In this document: one piece after another, positions 1 through 9,773 of the stretch
Position numbering within the stretch: position 1 is the first letter of the stretch
How the letters are laid out: each line of letters begins with the position of its first letter
Origin: Chachezhania sediminis
GTDB taxonomy: Bacteria; Pseudomonadota; Alphaproteobacteria; Rhodobacterales; Rhodobacteraceae
Reading direction: 5' to 3'
DNA: 64,000 bases
NCBI RefSeq assembly: GCF_009765275.1
Contig: NZ_VOPH01000006.1
Coordinates: forward strand, 1 to 64,000
The notes under the pieces: generated by a model
Databases searched by the model: none
What the model was told of the DNA's origin: nothing
Seen by the model: the letters and a program-made list of their open reading frames with translations, nothing else
Position numbers and translations under genes: made by a program

Positions 1-200
1 TGACCATCGCCCTGGGCTTCATCCTGCGCTTCGCCGTGGGCACGATCTGGGGCTATGAACCGCAGGTGCTGCAATCGCCCCTGAACTCGGGCGAGATCGA
101 CATCGGCAGCGCCGCGGTCGGCGTGATCGACCTGGCGATCATCGGGTCTACGCTGCTGCTGACCGGCATCTTCTACCTGTTCTTCCGCTTCACCCGGCTG
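1..200 (+). pseudogene. LivH-type branched-chain amino acid ABC permease, C-terminal part, truncated
   Basis: The reading frame is open from the left edge (first full codon at 3) and encodes a hydrophobic stretch with the look of the last third of a LivH inner-membrane permease: a phenylalanine-rich helix, a short periplasmic loop, then a final helix ending FFRFTRL. LivH proteins normally continue with a short cytoplasmic tail after such a helix. Here the frame runs at about base 200 straight into sequence that, on the other strand, encodes part of an IS5-family transposase, and it then stays open to 827 without any recognisable protein content. I infer that the 3' end was lost through the insertion and its later decay. 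The 5' end lies outside the window. Confidence 0.6.
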
Positions 201-401
201 CCGGAGCGCCATGCCGAACAGAACTTTCATGGACAGGCACGTCTGGACTGCCGCATCGCTGTAAGTCTTCTGGCGGCTACGCGTGCCGGTCGGCGCGGCT
301 TCCCTGCTCATCTCGGGGTCGAACCAGATCGTCAGCGACCCCCGGAGTTTGAGCGCTTCGTTATAGGCCGGCCAGCTCCCGGTTTTGTAGTCCGGGGGAG
401 T
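198..401 (-). pseudogene. IS5-family transposase, N-terminal fragment
   Basis: The minus-strand frame reads WPAYNEALKLRGSLTIW, then FDPEM, then TYSDAAVQTCLSMKVLFGM. This is the typical N-terminal block of IS5-family transposases: a W-x-x-Y-N-E-A-L-x-x-R-G-S-L motif followed by a Y/F-S-D-x-A-I/V-Q-x-C-L-x-x-K-x-L-F-G motif. Only about 68 residues of an expected 270 to 300 are present, and the DDE catalytic residues are missing. No clear start codon is visible upstream. The fragment ends at the livH junction. Confidence 0.7.
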
Positions 402-475
402 CGGCCTGCTGATGCAAACCAGCGACCACGCTGGATTCACGAGATGAATCCCCAACAGGATTTGTGCAACAAAGC
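201..475 (-). mobile_element. IS5-family insertion sequence remnant (left end only)
   Basis: Read on the minus strand, the segment begins at 475 with GCTTTGTTGCACAAATC, the kind of terminal sequence seen on several IS5-family elements, and continues into the start of a transposase frame. The element is cut off after about 275 bases, where it abuts the livH remnant. The other inverted repeat and most of the transposase are absent from this side. Complete elements of this family are usually 0.8 to 1.2 kb, so this is a decayed end and cannot move by itself. Confidence 0.65.
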
Positions 476-918
476 GGCTCTCGACACCCAAGAAGTGAAG
501 AGAGGGCTTTCTGTCCTGTCAGCCCGCAACCTGGCTGGAAGCACAGACGACATGGCGCATCAAAGCCCGAAGCACGGATGCGATATCCCACCACAAGCCC
601 ACCTCCGGGAGGCCTTGAACCTGATCGGCAGCGAGATTGAGAACCGGCCTCTCACAAGCTCGTTGTTCGCTCGGATCATGCGCGGTCGTATCATAGCAGC
701 GATGCCGGGGGCGCGTGGTCGCGGCTTACCCGTGACGAACTTGTCCCATGATGCTTCCTTCCAAGCTTGGGAAGGGATCACACCATCAGACCGTGGGATC
801 AAACACCTGTTCCGAGGGGCTGCATGAACCGCCGCGCTGAGGCGCCCGGGGCAATTCGGTGCGAGGCGGTTCAGACCTGGCCGTTTGGGGAAGGGCAGGG
901 GGCGGGTCCGGTGTTCGG
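476..918. other. Non-coding or decayed stretch beside the IS remnant
   Basis: Several frames are open here, but none has recognisable motifs or a convincing start. One minus-strand frame ending near 560 is rich in Arg and Pro, as expected for an out-of-frame reading of GC-rich DNA. The segment may hold further decayed mobile DNA or the old downstream region of the liv operon. I see no tRNA or clear terminator. Confidence 0.4.
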
Positions 919-1659
919 TCAGCCTATGCGCAGATGGGCAATCGCCTTTTTCAGCTTCTGGGTGGCCGCGCGCCCAAGGGAAACGGGATACCGGACGCCC
1001 CGAAGATGGACCTGCGAGCCGTCGCTGCCTTGTCCCTCGATCCGGACCATGTGGTCGAGGTTCAGGATGCACGACCGCCCCACCCGCATGAACGGCGGCG
1101 TGGGGAGGCGGTCCTCGAACTGGCCCAGCCGGCGGCAGACCAGGTGATCGCGTCCGTCGGTCCGCAGGATCCGGGTAAAGTCGCCGTCGGCGTCCAGCAG
1201 GCCGATCATGTCGAAAGGCACGATCGTGGTGTCCGACCCTTCGTGCACGAGAAGCCGGTTGGCCTCCACCTCGCCCGCGCCGGCAATGCGGCGCGGGCCT
1301 TGGCGCGCTGCCACATTGCGCACCCGCTCCATCGTCACGGCCAGGCGCTTGGGTTGGACGGGCTTGAGCAGGTAATCCAGGGCGCCGACCTCGAAGGCGC
1401 GAATGGCGTGGGACGGACAGCCCGTGACAAGGACCACCAACGGCGACGCGGCCGTATCTTTCAGCAGGTCGAACCCCAGCCCGTCGGTCAGGGCGACATC
1501 GAGGAAGACCAGATCAGGCTTCTGGTCGGCGATCAGGACCCTCGCTTCGCCAAGGCTTTCCGCGGTGCCGACCACCATGACATCGGGATAATCCGGCAGC
1601 AGCTGGCGCAGGCCCCGGATGGCGTGCGCTTCGTCGTCGACCAGGATCACGCGAAGCAT
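919..1659 (-). CDS. LytTR-family response regulator
   Basis: This is a 246-residue cytoplasmic response regulator. Residues 1 to about 118 form a CheY-like receiver: acidic pocket D8-D9, phospho-acceptor Asp54 in VFLDV, and a Lys in the LLKPV turn. The C-terminal half matches the LytTR DNA-binding domain, with the FMRVGRSCILNLDHM segment typical of that fold. The ATG at 1659 was chosen because the receiver begins at once with LRVILVDDE; a longer upstream frame is Arg/Pro-rich and lies inside the kinase gene. It overlaps the end of the sensor kinase gene by 13 bases, so the two are translationally coupled. The target genes are unknown; the downstream autotransporter is on the same strand but is upstream in transcription order. 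Confidence 0.88.
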   Translation of the reverse strand: MLRVILVDDEAHAIRGLRQLLPDYPDVMVVGTAESLGEARVLIADQKPDLVFLDVALTDGLGFDLLKDTAASPLVVLVTGCPSHAIRAFEVGALDYLLKPVQPKRLAVTMERVRNVAARQGPRRIAGAGEVEANRLLVHEGSDTTIVPFDMIGLLDADGDFTRILRTDGRDHLVCRRLGQFEDRLPTPPFMRVGRSCILNLDHMVRIEGQGSDGSQVHLRGVRYPVSLGRAATQKLKKAIAHLRIG

Positions 1660-2711
1660 GGGATGCCTTCGATCCGCAGGACGGCGACGACAAAACCGTC
1701 GCTGTGCCGGATCTCGAACCGGTGGCGGTCGGGGTAGTGGATATCGAGCCGTCGTTTCAGGTTGACCAGCCCAAGCCCCCCCGCCGGTGCGCCGGTCGTG
1801 CCGGGCTCTGGCCGCAGTCGGCCGCAATTCCTGACCGAGATCTCCAGCGCGTCGCCTACCAGCCGGGCCGAGAGATCGACCAGCAGACGCCCGTCGGCTC
1901 CGCGCTGCCCGTACTTTATGGCGTTCTCGACCAGTTCCTGAAGCATGAATCGCGGGACCTGCCTGTCCAACACCGCGTCGTCGCATTCCAGTCGGTAGTC
2001 CAGCCGCTTGTCATAGCGAAGGTATTGCAGCCGGAGGTAATCGCGCAGGTGGTCAATCTCGTCTGCCAGTGACCACAGGATCTGGCTGCCGTTGTACATC
2101 CTGTCCCGCAGGACATCCGCCGCGGCGTGGGTCATGTCGACGGCGGCACCTGCATCCTCTGGTATTTCGGTGGCAATCGCGTTCAGGGCGTTGAACAGGA
2201 AGTGCGGATCAAGCTGCGTCTGCAACCGCTGCAATTCTGCCCTAAGGGCAGCGGTCTGGGCTTCGGCGCTGCGCAGGCGTTCTGATTGTACGGCGGCATT
2301 TGCCGCCAGCCAGAAATAGGCGATGGTCCAGCCGGTGACGATCAGCCCGTAGAACAGGACCGTGGCGAACGGGACGTTGTATCCTTCGCGGTAAAAACTG
2401 TTGGTCACGACACGGACGATTTCGGCGGCCTGCATCTGGCCCAGGCCGGCGACAAGGCCGGCAATGCAGGCGATCAGCACGACGACCCAGATCCGTCCTG
2501 CGGGGATCGTCAACTTTTGGAAGCAAAGGTGCAGCACGCCGGTATAGGCATAGGCCAGCGTATCCAGGGTCAGGGTCAGGGCGACGATGGAATAGGGGGC
2601 TTCGTACAGGGCTGCACGCAGGGCCATGCCGAAAAGGCCAATGACCACCCAGACCACGGCGTTGTTCCGCCAGAACGCCGGAAACCTCGTGGAGTCCACG
2701 CGCAAGGTCAT
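1647..2711 (-). CDS. LytS-type sensor histidine kinase (His_kinase family)
   Basis: This 354-residue inner-membrane sensor kinase is the partner of the LytTR regulator immediately downstream. The first 140 residues hold about four membrane helices with very short loops, so there is no large periplasmic sensor. A coiled linker (about 142 to 168) follows. The phospho-acceptor box LDPHFLFNALNAI places His170 in the form characteristic of the LytS/YehU group. The ATPase part shows the N-box LQELVENAIKYG and a G-rich box GGLGLVNLKRRL. The ligand is unknown. Transcription starts in the 180-base gap that follows the stop of the autotransporter gene. Confidence 0.88.
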   Translation of the reverse strand: MTLRVDSTRFPAFWRNNAVVWVVIGLFGMALRAALYEAPYSIVALTLTLDTLAYAYTGVLHLCFQKLTIPAGRIWVVVLIACIAGLVAGLGQMQAAEIVRVVTNSFYREGYNVPFATVLFYGLIVTGWTIAYFWLAANAAVQSERLRSAEAQTAALRAELQRLQTQLDPHFLFNALNAIATEIPEDAGAAVDMTHAAADVLRDRMYNGSQILWSLADEIDHLRDYLRLQYLRYDKRLDYRLECDDAVLDRQVPRFMLQELVENAIKYGQRGADGRLLVDLSARLVGDALEISVRNCGRLRPEPGTTGAPAGGLGLVNLKRRLDIHYPDRHRFEIRHSDGFVVAVLRIEGIPCFA

Positions 2712-2891
2712 TGGTCAAATTCCCCCCGCGGCCTGCACAAAGCAGCAGCGGGTAATTCCCCAGCCCGCCGTTCTGCCGCTGCTTTCAGCTAGCCACGCCT
2801 TCAAGTCCTGTCAAGACTTCCGCGGCCACGGCGCTTTTACACGTCAGGCGAGCAATGCCCGGACTTGCAGACTGCCGGGGTCCGCGATCGG

Positions 2892-5800
2892 TCAGAAATT
2901 GTAGGCGATCCGCAACTCGATAGAATCCGACCGGTAATCCTGGCCGAAATCATGCTGATAGGTAAACTGTCCCTCGAAACGGTCCAGGCGGAGTACTTCC
3001 AGACCGAGTTCGAGCTGACCGATCAAATTCGGCACGTCGCTTTTCACCTGGAAGGATCCGGCATCGGCCGAAACGCCCTTGATGCGCGCTTGGGTTGTCC
3101 AGACATCATTGCTCATCCAGGCCATCCCGGCGCTTGCATAGGGCCGCAGCACCCAGTCGTCGGAATAGTTCACTCGGCCACCGACCTCGACCGCGGGCGC
3201 GAAACTCAGGATGGTTTCGGTCTGGTCGTCCACGGTCAGGGCCAGCCCGTCGGGGCCCTTTTCGCTGTAGCCGGGAATGCTGGTGCGGATCACGTCAAAA
3301 TCCGCGCGGGGCCGCAGAAACCAGTTCGCGAAGGGCTGTTCGTATTGAAGCCGAAAACGCAGACCTGTCGTCGCCACATTGGTTTCGCTGCTCATGGTCT
3401 GGGTCTTGCCTAGGACGTTCACGGTCCGCAGATTGTCGTACTGGCCGTATCCGAAATGCGCGCCCAGGCCGAAATACCACTGGCCCTGCACCTTCTTCAG
3501 GGCGATGGCACCCTCCACCCGGTCCCCATGGCTGTTCGACAGTCCCGCATCGGGATGCACCGACGTGGTGACATAGGCGAGATTGGCCCCCAGGAACCAG
3601 TCGGGCGCGATTTCGCCCTGTCCGCCGATGCGATAGCCGTAATCCTTCAGGCTGTAGCCCTGGATCCCGTCGCGCGTGCCCTGCCGGGTGCTGCTGCCCT
3701 GCGCCTTGGCCCAGAAGCACGAAGTTTGCACGATCAAGGTACTGTCGCCTTCGAACACCGGGCAGCTGAAGGCGCTGTCCAGCCCCTTGCGCGCGGCCAG
3801 GGCCTGTTCCTGGGCCTGGAAGGCGGTCGTCTCGCCCGACAGCTGGGACAGGACCTGCTGGTAATCCGCGGCCGTTACGTCGGCGGCCGACAGTCCGCCA
3901 TAAAGCGGTGCCAGCGCTCCTTCGCCGCCGCGGTCCCAGGTCAGCTGCAGATAATCCGCGACCGAAGCCTGGTTGGTGCTCAGCGTCGTGCCGGCCGGTT
4001 TGAAATCTGCATTGGGCGTTATCGCGACGGATGACTCTGCCGGGACGATGTCCCAGTCGAAGACGATCGAGCGTTCGACGGACAAGGCCCCCAGATTGTT
4101 GCCCGTCAATGTCCCGTCCTGGGCTTCGATGAACTTGTAGTCTCCGGGCATCAGCGCCGCGGCCAGGGGCGAGATCGTGCCGCCGAAGTCGACCTGCGCG
4201 TTCCCGTCCAGCCAGATCATGTCGGACGGTTGGTCCGTAAGCCGTGAGTCGATCTCGATGGCCAGGACGCTGTCGGCGTCAAGGATCAGGCCCTGCGCCC
4301 CCAGCGACAGGCTGGTGTAGGTCGGCGTTCCGGTCGTGTCTCCGATGGACCAGTACCCGCCATTCGTGAACGAGGCCGCCTGGATGTAGTTCCCGCTGAA
4401 AAGCTGACCGCTGCTTTCGTTGGTGAAATCGCCTTTCGGCCCCAGTTCGACCGATCCGCTCACGGTCCCGGAATTCACCAGGTCCACCGACCCGTCGGTC
4501 GCATAAATCGCCCGTCCGCCCACGCCGTCTTGGGTCGACACCAGGCCTCTGTCGCCGATCTTGATGATGTTGATTGGCGCGGCCGTCCCGTTCTGATCGT
4601 ATCTCGTACCATCGGTGCCGCCCGACACCCAGAGGCCCGTCCCATCGGCCCCGGTCCCGCCGATGACGGTGCCATCGATCATCATCGAGATCTGGTTGGA
4701 ATAGTCGATACCGCTGGCCGTGTCGGTGGCGACCGTGCTTTGGGCCAGAATACCAATGGAATTCATGCCATAAGTCACGATCCGGGACTCGGTGTTTTGC
4801 GTGACGAAGACGCTGCCGCCATACCCGGATGCCGATCCGGAGCCCTGGCTGCCCATGACCAGCTTGCCGTTGTTCTGGGTGAAACCGCTCCCCCCGGTGC
4901 CCGAGGACTGCGCGACCACGCCATGCGCATTGGTCCCGTATGTGGTGATGTCGCCATCGACGCCGATGGTCTGCGCACTGGGGACAGAGGGTGACTTCAC
5001 TGCCGCGGTGGACAGTGCGCGGGACGCGACATTCTGCATATCGATATCCAGCGACGGGTCGCCGGCAAAGCCCCCGCCCGATGCGATGGACTGGGCCAGG
5101 ATACCCCAGGCGCCGTCGCCGTGGGTCGTGATCGAGGCATCGGCTTTCAGGGCCAGCTCCAGCTCTTCCGTCGTGCTGGTGCCCGTGGTCGTCGTGGCGC
5201 TGCTGGACTGCAGGTTCTTGGAGCTGGCTGACATGAAGCCGCCGCTGCCGCCGATGGTCTGCGCCACGATCCCCATGGACCGGCTGCCGGTCGTCACGAT
5301 GCTGCCGGCCGACTTTTCGACGATCACGGTGCCGCCACTGCCGCTTTCGGTCGACCCGGTGTTGCCGCCCAGGGTCACGGTGATGTCCGACAGGTCGGTC
5401 CAGTCCGCCACCGACACGCCGTTGTCCGTGGAACTGTCGCTGTCATCGCTGGACGACGTGTTGCCGTAGCAGGTGCTGGCCACGACATCGGTCGAGGCCG
5501 AGCTGGCCGAATTGGTGCATCCTGCGGTTCCCAGCCCGCCACCGCCGCCGATGCTCTGTGCAATGATCGCGGGGGCGTCGTCCCCCGCCGTCAGGATGGT
5601 CCCGGAATCCTGCACGTCCACGTTGCCGCCATTGCCGCGGTTGCCATCCGTCCCGTTGTCGACGACGCCGATATGGAACTTCGACGTGTTGTCCACCGTC
5701 CCTTCCGAGGCATAGCCGCCGCCGCCGCCGATGCTCTGCGCAAGGATTCCGAAGGCCCCGTAACCGGCGGTCGCGATCGTGCCGCCCTGGTTGTCGACGG

Positions 5801-8800
5801 TGACAGCTCCGCCGTTCGACCCGTTCCCGGCATCGCCGCCGATGGTGACATCGGCGCTTAGCGTGCCGGAGGATTTGTCGTCGTCTTTGCTGTCGCCGCC
5901 GTCATCGTCGTCGTCTTCGCCATCGTCTCCGTCCAGGGTAGAGGTAGCGGCCCCGGCATTGCCACCGCCGCCGCCGACGCTCTGCGCCTGGATCCCGATG
6001 GCCCGGTGCCCATAGGTCTGGATGCTGCCGGTGTTCGTGACCTCGACCGTTCCGCCGTCGGCGCCGTCGCCTCCGGACCCGCCGATGTTCAGCGTCGCCG
6101 AATAGCTGTAGTCGGACCAGCTTGAGCTGTCGGAGTCGTCCTTCGACGAGTCTTCGTCCTCATCGTCGTCATCGCTGCTGACCGCAGACGAGGCATCGGA
6201 GTCCCCGGCGATGCCGCCGCCGCCGCCGATGCTCTGTGCCAGAATGGCCACGGCATCGCTGCCGATGGTACGGTGCGTCCCGTCGGCATTTTCGACCACG
6301 CCGCCCGTCTGGATCGTCCCGGCATTGGTGATCGTCACAGTACCGCCCGTGTTCCCTGCTCCGCCGTCGCCACCCACGGTCATGTTCAGGCTGACCGCCA
6401 GGTTGTCGCCCTTGGCATCCGTCGTCCCGCCCGAGGCGAGGCCGCCGCCGCCGCCGATGGACTGGGCCAGGATCCCGAAAGAGGCAGAGCCCATCGTCAC
6501 GATGCTGCTGCCGGCGCCGTTCGACAGGGTGATGCTGCCGCCGGACCCGCCGCCGCCGCCATTGCCGCCGACCGCGGCGGTCAGGCCGAAGGCCTTGCCG
6601 GCATCGTCGTTTTCTGACCCGCCGTTGACGGTCGCGTCGCCGGTCCCGCCGGTGCCGCCGCCCCCGCCTATGGATTGAAGCAGGATGCCCGTGGCGGTGT
6701 TACCGTAGGTGGCAATGACACCGGTGCAATCCGGGCATTCGTCCGAGATGCCGTTGGCGACGACGATGTCGCCGCCGTCGCCGGCCGCGCCGCCCGTGCC
6801 GCCGATGGCGACGCTGGCCTGGATCGTCGGCATCTCGCCGCTGACGGCATAGGAGGCGGCGGTGGAATCCCCGGCATTGCCGCCGCCTGCGCCGATCGAC
6901 TGGGCCATCATGCCATGCGAGGTATCGCCCGCCGTCGCCACGGTGCCGTAGTTGTTCAGGGTGATCGCGCCGCCACTGCCGCCGTCGCCGCCGCTGCCGC
7001 CCGAAGCATAGTCGATGGTGATCGTGGGGATGTCCTCGGCCGGCAGCCCCAGCGTCTTGGACGCCGCCGATCCGCCGGATCCGCCACCGCCGCCGATGCT
7101 TTGCGCCAGGATACCGACGGAATCCGCCCCATCCAGGGCCGTACCCTTGTAGGCAAGGCTGCAACTCTCGGCACTGTCGCAGCCGGTCAGGATGGTGTTG
7201 TGGTTGTCGACTTCGACGCTGCTGCCGTCACCGCCTTTGCCGCCGCTGCCGCCCATCGACATGGCGATGGAAATCACGCTGGCCGAAAAGCCCTGCGCGG
7301 CCCCGCCGGTGCCGCCGCCGCCGCCGATGCTCTGCGCCACCACACCCCAGGACTGGTTACCCTGGGTGACGATGGCGTTGTCGATCAGGGCGGTGACCTT
7401 GCCGCCATCGCCGCCATCGCCGCCGCTGCCGCCCATGGCGCTGCTGATCGTCACCCCGAAGGATTTTCCGAAACCGCCGTTGCCGCCGCCGCCGCCGATG
7501 CTCTGCGCGACGGTCCCGGCGGCAAAGTCTCCGGCTGTCAGGATCGACCCGTCCGGGCTTTGATCCGTTGAGCCAACATCGCCCAGGTTGACCGTGACGT
7601 CGCCAGCATTGCCGCCGTAGCCTCCCGCGCCGCCGACCGCGGCCACGATGCCCCAGGTGTTGCCGGCCTGACCGCCGCCGCCGCCGATGGACTGGGCCAG
7701 GATACCGATGGATTGATCGTCTGCGGTCGAAACGCTGCTTGCCGCCTTCGTCACCACCGAAACCGTACCACCGTCGCCGCCGCCGGTGCCGCCCTTGGCG
7801 CCGATGATGCCGACCCCCTGGGCCGCGCCGCCGCCGCCGCCGATGGATTGCGCCACGATGCCGATCGAAACCTCGCCGGAGTTCAGATCGTCGGGCTTGC
7901 CCGTGATGACGGTGCCCGCGTTCACGACGCTGACGGTGCCGCCATTGCCACCGGCGGCCGTGTCGTCGGTCGACTGCGTCACGGTTCCCAGGACAACCTG
8001 GCTGCCTTCTTCCACGGCATTCAGCAGCCCGCCGCCACCGCCGACCGATTGCGCCAGCAGGCCGTGGGCCGAGGTGCCGTAGGTCGTGACAGTGCCGGTA
8101 TTCGTGATGGTGGCTGCCGCTCCGCCATAATCGGCCGCGACGGAGCCGCCGTCATTGCCCAGCGTGTTGCCAGAGCCCGACCCGTTGGTGACGATGCTCG
8201 ACCCGCCGATGCTGAGCGCCGCGATGCCCACGCTCAGGCTGCCGGTCGTGGCGATGGTGCCGGCATTGTTCACCGTCGCCGCGCCGGCATAGCCGGAATG
8301 GGCCAGGCTGACTGGCTGCACCATGGACGGCGCCACCTGCCCGATGGACCCGGCGCTGACCGCAAGCACCCCGAAGGACAGCGAGTCGTTCGTGGCCGTG
8401 GTGTCCACCGTCGCGTCCTGGTTGATGGCGACGCCTGCCGTCCCGCCGGTCCCGACACCGTTGTTGTTGGCCTGGCCGCCGGCGCTGAAGGCCAGGACCC
8501 CGATCCCGTGACCGCCACCGACGGTTACCGTGCTGCCCTTGCCCAGGGACACGCTGACCGTGCCGCCGTTGCCGGCCCACGAGGAATCGTCGTTCGCGGT
8601 CAGGATGTCCGTGAAGAAATTCGTGCTGCCCCCGAAGGAGTTGGCCGATATCCCGATGGCGGCCGGCCCCCAGACCGAGATGTCGCCGCCGTTGTTGGCA
8701 GAAACGTCGCCGCCATTGCCGGCGCCGGCGACCTTCCAGGTGGTCCGGTTGGATCCGATGCCGCCCATGGACAGGGCAAAGAGCCCGTTCGTGATCACGG

Positions 8801-9773
8801 GCTTGGAGTCGACAATCTGCGTGGTGGTCGACGTGTTGCGCAGGACGATCGTGCCGGTGTTGGCAAGCGTCACGCTGCCGCCGTCGCCGCCGGTGCCGGC
8901 GTGGTCGATATTGTGGTTCTTGTCGGCAATGCCGTCGCCGCCCAGCGAATAGCCGGCCACCGCATTCAGGGCGACGGGGATCTGCACGACCGGATTGACC
9001 GTCGCTTCGACGTCATACTGATAGTAGGTATAGGTGCCGTCGCCGGTCAGGTTCAGCGTTCCGAACTGGTCGATCTCGACATCGCCGCCCTGGCCGCCGT
9101 CATAGTTCAGGTCGGACGTGCTCTTGGTGCCGTAGACATAGCCCTGCGCGCCCTGCGAATAGGCCATGATGGCGCCGCCGCCCTTGGCCACATAGGTGAA
9201 TTGGTCGCCGCTGGTTTCGCCCTGCGCGTTGACGGCCGGGTTCGCGATCACCTCGATATTGCTGGCCAGCATGCCGCTGACGGTCAGGTCGGCCTGGTTG
9301 GTCAGCGTGACCGGACCGCCATTCACAAAGCCCGGGATATCGCTGGTGTCGTCGTCGTCGACCGGCGCGTGGTATTCGTCATTGGCGCGCTGCCCGAAGC
9401 CTGCCGCGGAAAAGACCGACGGTGTCGCCGAAAAATCGGACGGGCCGGCGAAGGTCGCGGTGCCATCCAGCGTCACGGTCAGCCCATAGGCATCGACGAT
9501 GGACGGGCTCTGACCGTTCGAGACCGTGGCTATCGCGGGTTCGAGGCCGGTCATGGAAAACCCGCACGAGAAGGTTTCCGACGCCAGAAGCCCACAACCC
9601 GTATCGGCCAGCCCGGACGGAAAGGTGGTCAGTTGCGGTTCGAGTTCGACCGAAGCGACGTCGGCGTGCGCGGGAAAGGCGTACAGCATGAAGACCGGGG
9701 CCACCGCGATGATGGGCCCCGTCCAGCAGATGGGCTTGCCGAGCCTGACAGAGAGGTTTCGCACCGTTTTCAT
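2892..9773 (-). CDS. Giant glycine-rich autotransporter (type Va secretion)
   Basis: This 2293-residue protein starts with an extended signal peptide (about 38 residues, cleavage near AHA-DVAS) and ends with an autotransporter beta-barrel (about 2000 to 2293) whose last residue is an aromatic Phe after a Y-N, as outer-membrane barrels do. The passenger is a long series of imperfect repeats, each with GTI-T/V-T-x-G segments of beta-helix type followed by a turn such as ILAQSIGGGGG. I count about 17 of these AQS/T turns, plus looser versions nearer the N terminus. Between some repeats are acidic Ser/Asp inserts (about residues 1200 to 1310 and 1430 to 1460). No protease catalytic triad was recognised. 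A role as surface adhesin or biofilm protein is inferred from the architecture. An AGGAAAG Shine-Dalgarno lies 9 bases before the start. Confidence 0.9.
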   Translation of the reverse strand: MKTVRNLSVRLGKPICWTGPIIAVAPVFMLYAFPAHADVASVELEPQLTTFPSGLADTGCGLLASETFSCGFSMTGLEPAIATVSNGQSPSIVDAYGLTVTLDGTATFAGPSDFSATPSVFSAAGFGQRANDEYHAPVDDDDTSDIPGFVNGGPVTLTNQADLTVSGMLASNIEVIANPAVNAQGETSGDQFTYVAKGGGAIMAYSQGAQGYVYGTKSTSDLNYDGGQGGDVEIDQFGTLNLTGDGTYTYYQYDVEATVNPVVQIPVALNAVAGYSLGGDGIADKNHNIDHAGTGGDGGSVTLANTGTIVLRNTSTTTQIVDSKPVITNGLFALSMGGIGSNRTTWKVAGAGNGGDVSANNGGDISVWGPAAIGISANSFGGSTNFFTDILTANDDSSWAGNGGTVSVSLGKGSTVTVGGGHGIGVLAFSAGGQANNNGVGTGGTAGVAINQDATVDTTATNDSLSFGVLAVSAGSIGQVAPSMVQPVSLAHSGYAGAATVNNAGTIATTGSLSVGIAALSIGGSSIVTNGSGSGNTLGNDGGSVAADYGGAAATITNTGTVTTYGTSAHGLLAQSVGGGGGLLNAVEEGSQVVLGTVTQSTDDTAAGGNGGTVSVVNAGTVITGKPDDLNSGEVSIGIVAQSIGGGGGAAQGVGIIGAKGGTGGGDGGTVSVVTKAASSVSTADDQSIGILAQSIGGGGGQAGNTWGIVAAVGGAGGYGGNAGDVTVNLGDVGSTDQSPDGSILTAGDFAAGTVAQSIGGGGGNGGFGKSFGVTISSAMGGSGGDGGDGGKVTALIDNAIVTQGNQSWGVVAQSIGGGGGTGGAAQGFSASVISIAMSMGGSGGKGGDGSSVEVDNHNTILTGCDSAESCSLAYKGTALDGADSVGILAQSIGGGGGSGGSAASKTLGLPAEDIPTITIDYASGGSGGDGGSGGAITLNNYGTVATAGDTSHGMMAQSIGAGGGNAGDSTAASYAVSGEMPTIQASVAIGGTGGAAGDGGDIVVANGISDECPDCTGVIATYGNTATGILLQSIGGGGGTGGTGDATVNGGSENDDAGKAFGLTAAVGGNGGGGGSGGSITLSNGAGSSIVTMGSASFGILAQSIGGGGGLASGGTTDAKGDNLAVSLNMTVGGDGGAGNTGGTVTITNAGTIQTGGVVENADGTHRTIGSDAVAILAQSIGGGGGIAGDSDASSAVSSDDDDEDEDSSKDDSDSSSWSDYSYSATLNIGGSGGDGADGGTVEVTNTGSIQTYGHRAIGIQAQSVGGGGGNAGAATSTLDGDDGEDDDDDGGDSKDDDKSSGTLSADVTIGGDAGNGSNGGAVTVDNQGGTIATAGYGAFGILAQSIGGGGGYASEGTVDNTSKFHIGVVDNGTDGNRGNGGNVDVQDSGTILTAGDDAPAIIAQSIGGGGGLGTAGCTNSASSASTDVVASTCYGNTSSSDDSDSSTDNGVSVADWTDLSDITVTLGGNTGSTESGSGGTVIVEKSAGSIVTTGSRSMGIVAQTIGGSGGFMSASSKNLQSSSATTTTGTSTTEELELALKADASITTHGDGAWGILAQSIASGGGFAGDPSLDIDMQNVASRALSTAAVKSPSVPSAQTIGVDGDITTYGTNAHGVVAQSSGTGGSGFTQNNGKLVMGSQGSGSASGYGGSVFVTQNTESRIVTYGMNSIGILAQSTVATDTASGIDYSNQISMMIDGTVIGGTGADGTGLWVSGGTDGTRYDQNGTAAPINIIKIGDRGLVSTQDGVGGRAIYATDGSVDLVNSGTVSGSVELGPKGDFTNESSGQLFSGNYIQAASFTNGGYWSIGDTTGTPTYTSLSLGAQGLILDADSVLAIEIDSRLTDQPSDMIWLDGNAQVDFGGTISPLAAALMPGDYKFIEAQDGTLTGNNLGALSVERSIVFDWDIVPAESSVAITPNADFKPAGTTLSTNQASVADYLQLTWDRGGEGALAPLYGGLSAADVTAADYQQVLSQLSGETTAFQAQEQALAARKGLDSAFSCPVFEGDSTLIVQTSCFWAKAQGSSTRQGTRDGIQGYSLKDYGYRIGGQGEIAPDWFLGANLAYVTTSVHPDAGLSNSHGDRVEGAIALKKVQGQWYFGLGAHFGYGQYDNLRTVNVLGKTQTMSSETNVATTGLRFRLQYEQPFANWFLRPRADFDVIRTSIPGYSEKGPDGLALTVDDQTETILSFAPAVEVGGRVNYSDDWVLRPYASAGMAWMSNDVWTTQARIKGVSADAGSFQVKSDVPNLIGQLELGLEVLRLDRFEGQFTYQHDFGQDYRSDSIELRIAYNF

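Noticed and set aside
919-1986. Longer 355-codon version of the LytTR regulator
   Set aside because: The extra 109 codons lie inside the kinase gene in another frame and are Arg/Pro-rich; the receiver domain starts at 1659.
5500-8060. Regular GCCGCCGCC-type repeats that could suggest a CRISPR or tandem-repeat array
   Set aside because: They encode the Gly-rich turns of the autotransporter in frame; intervals and sequences vary and there are no true spacers.
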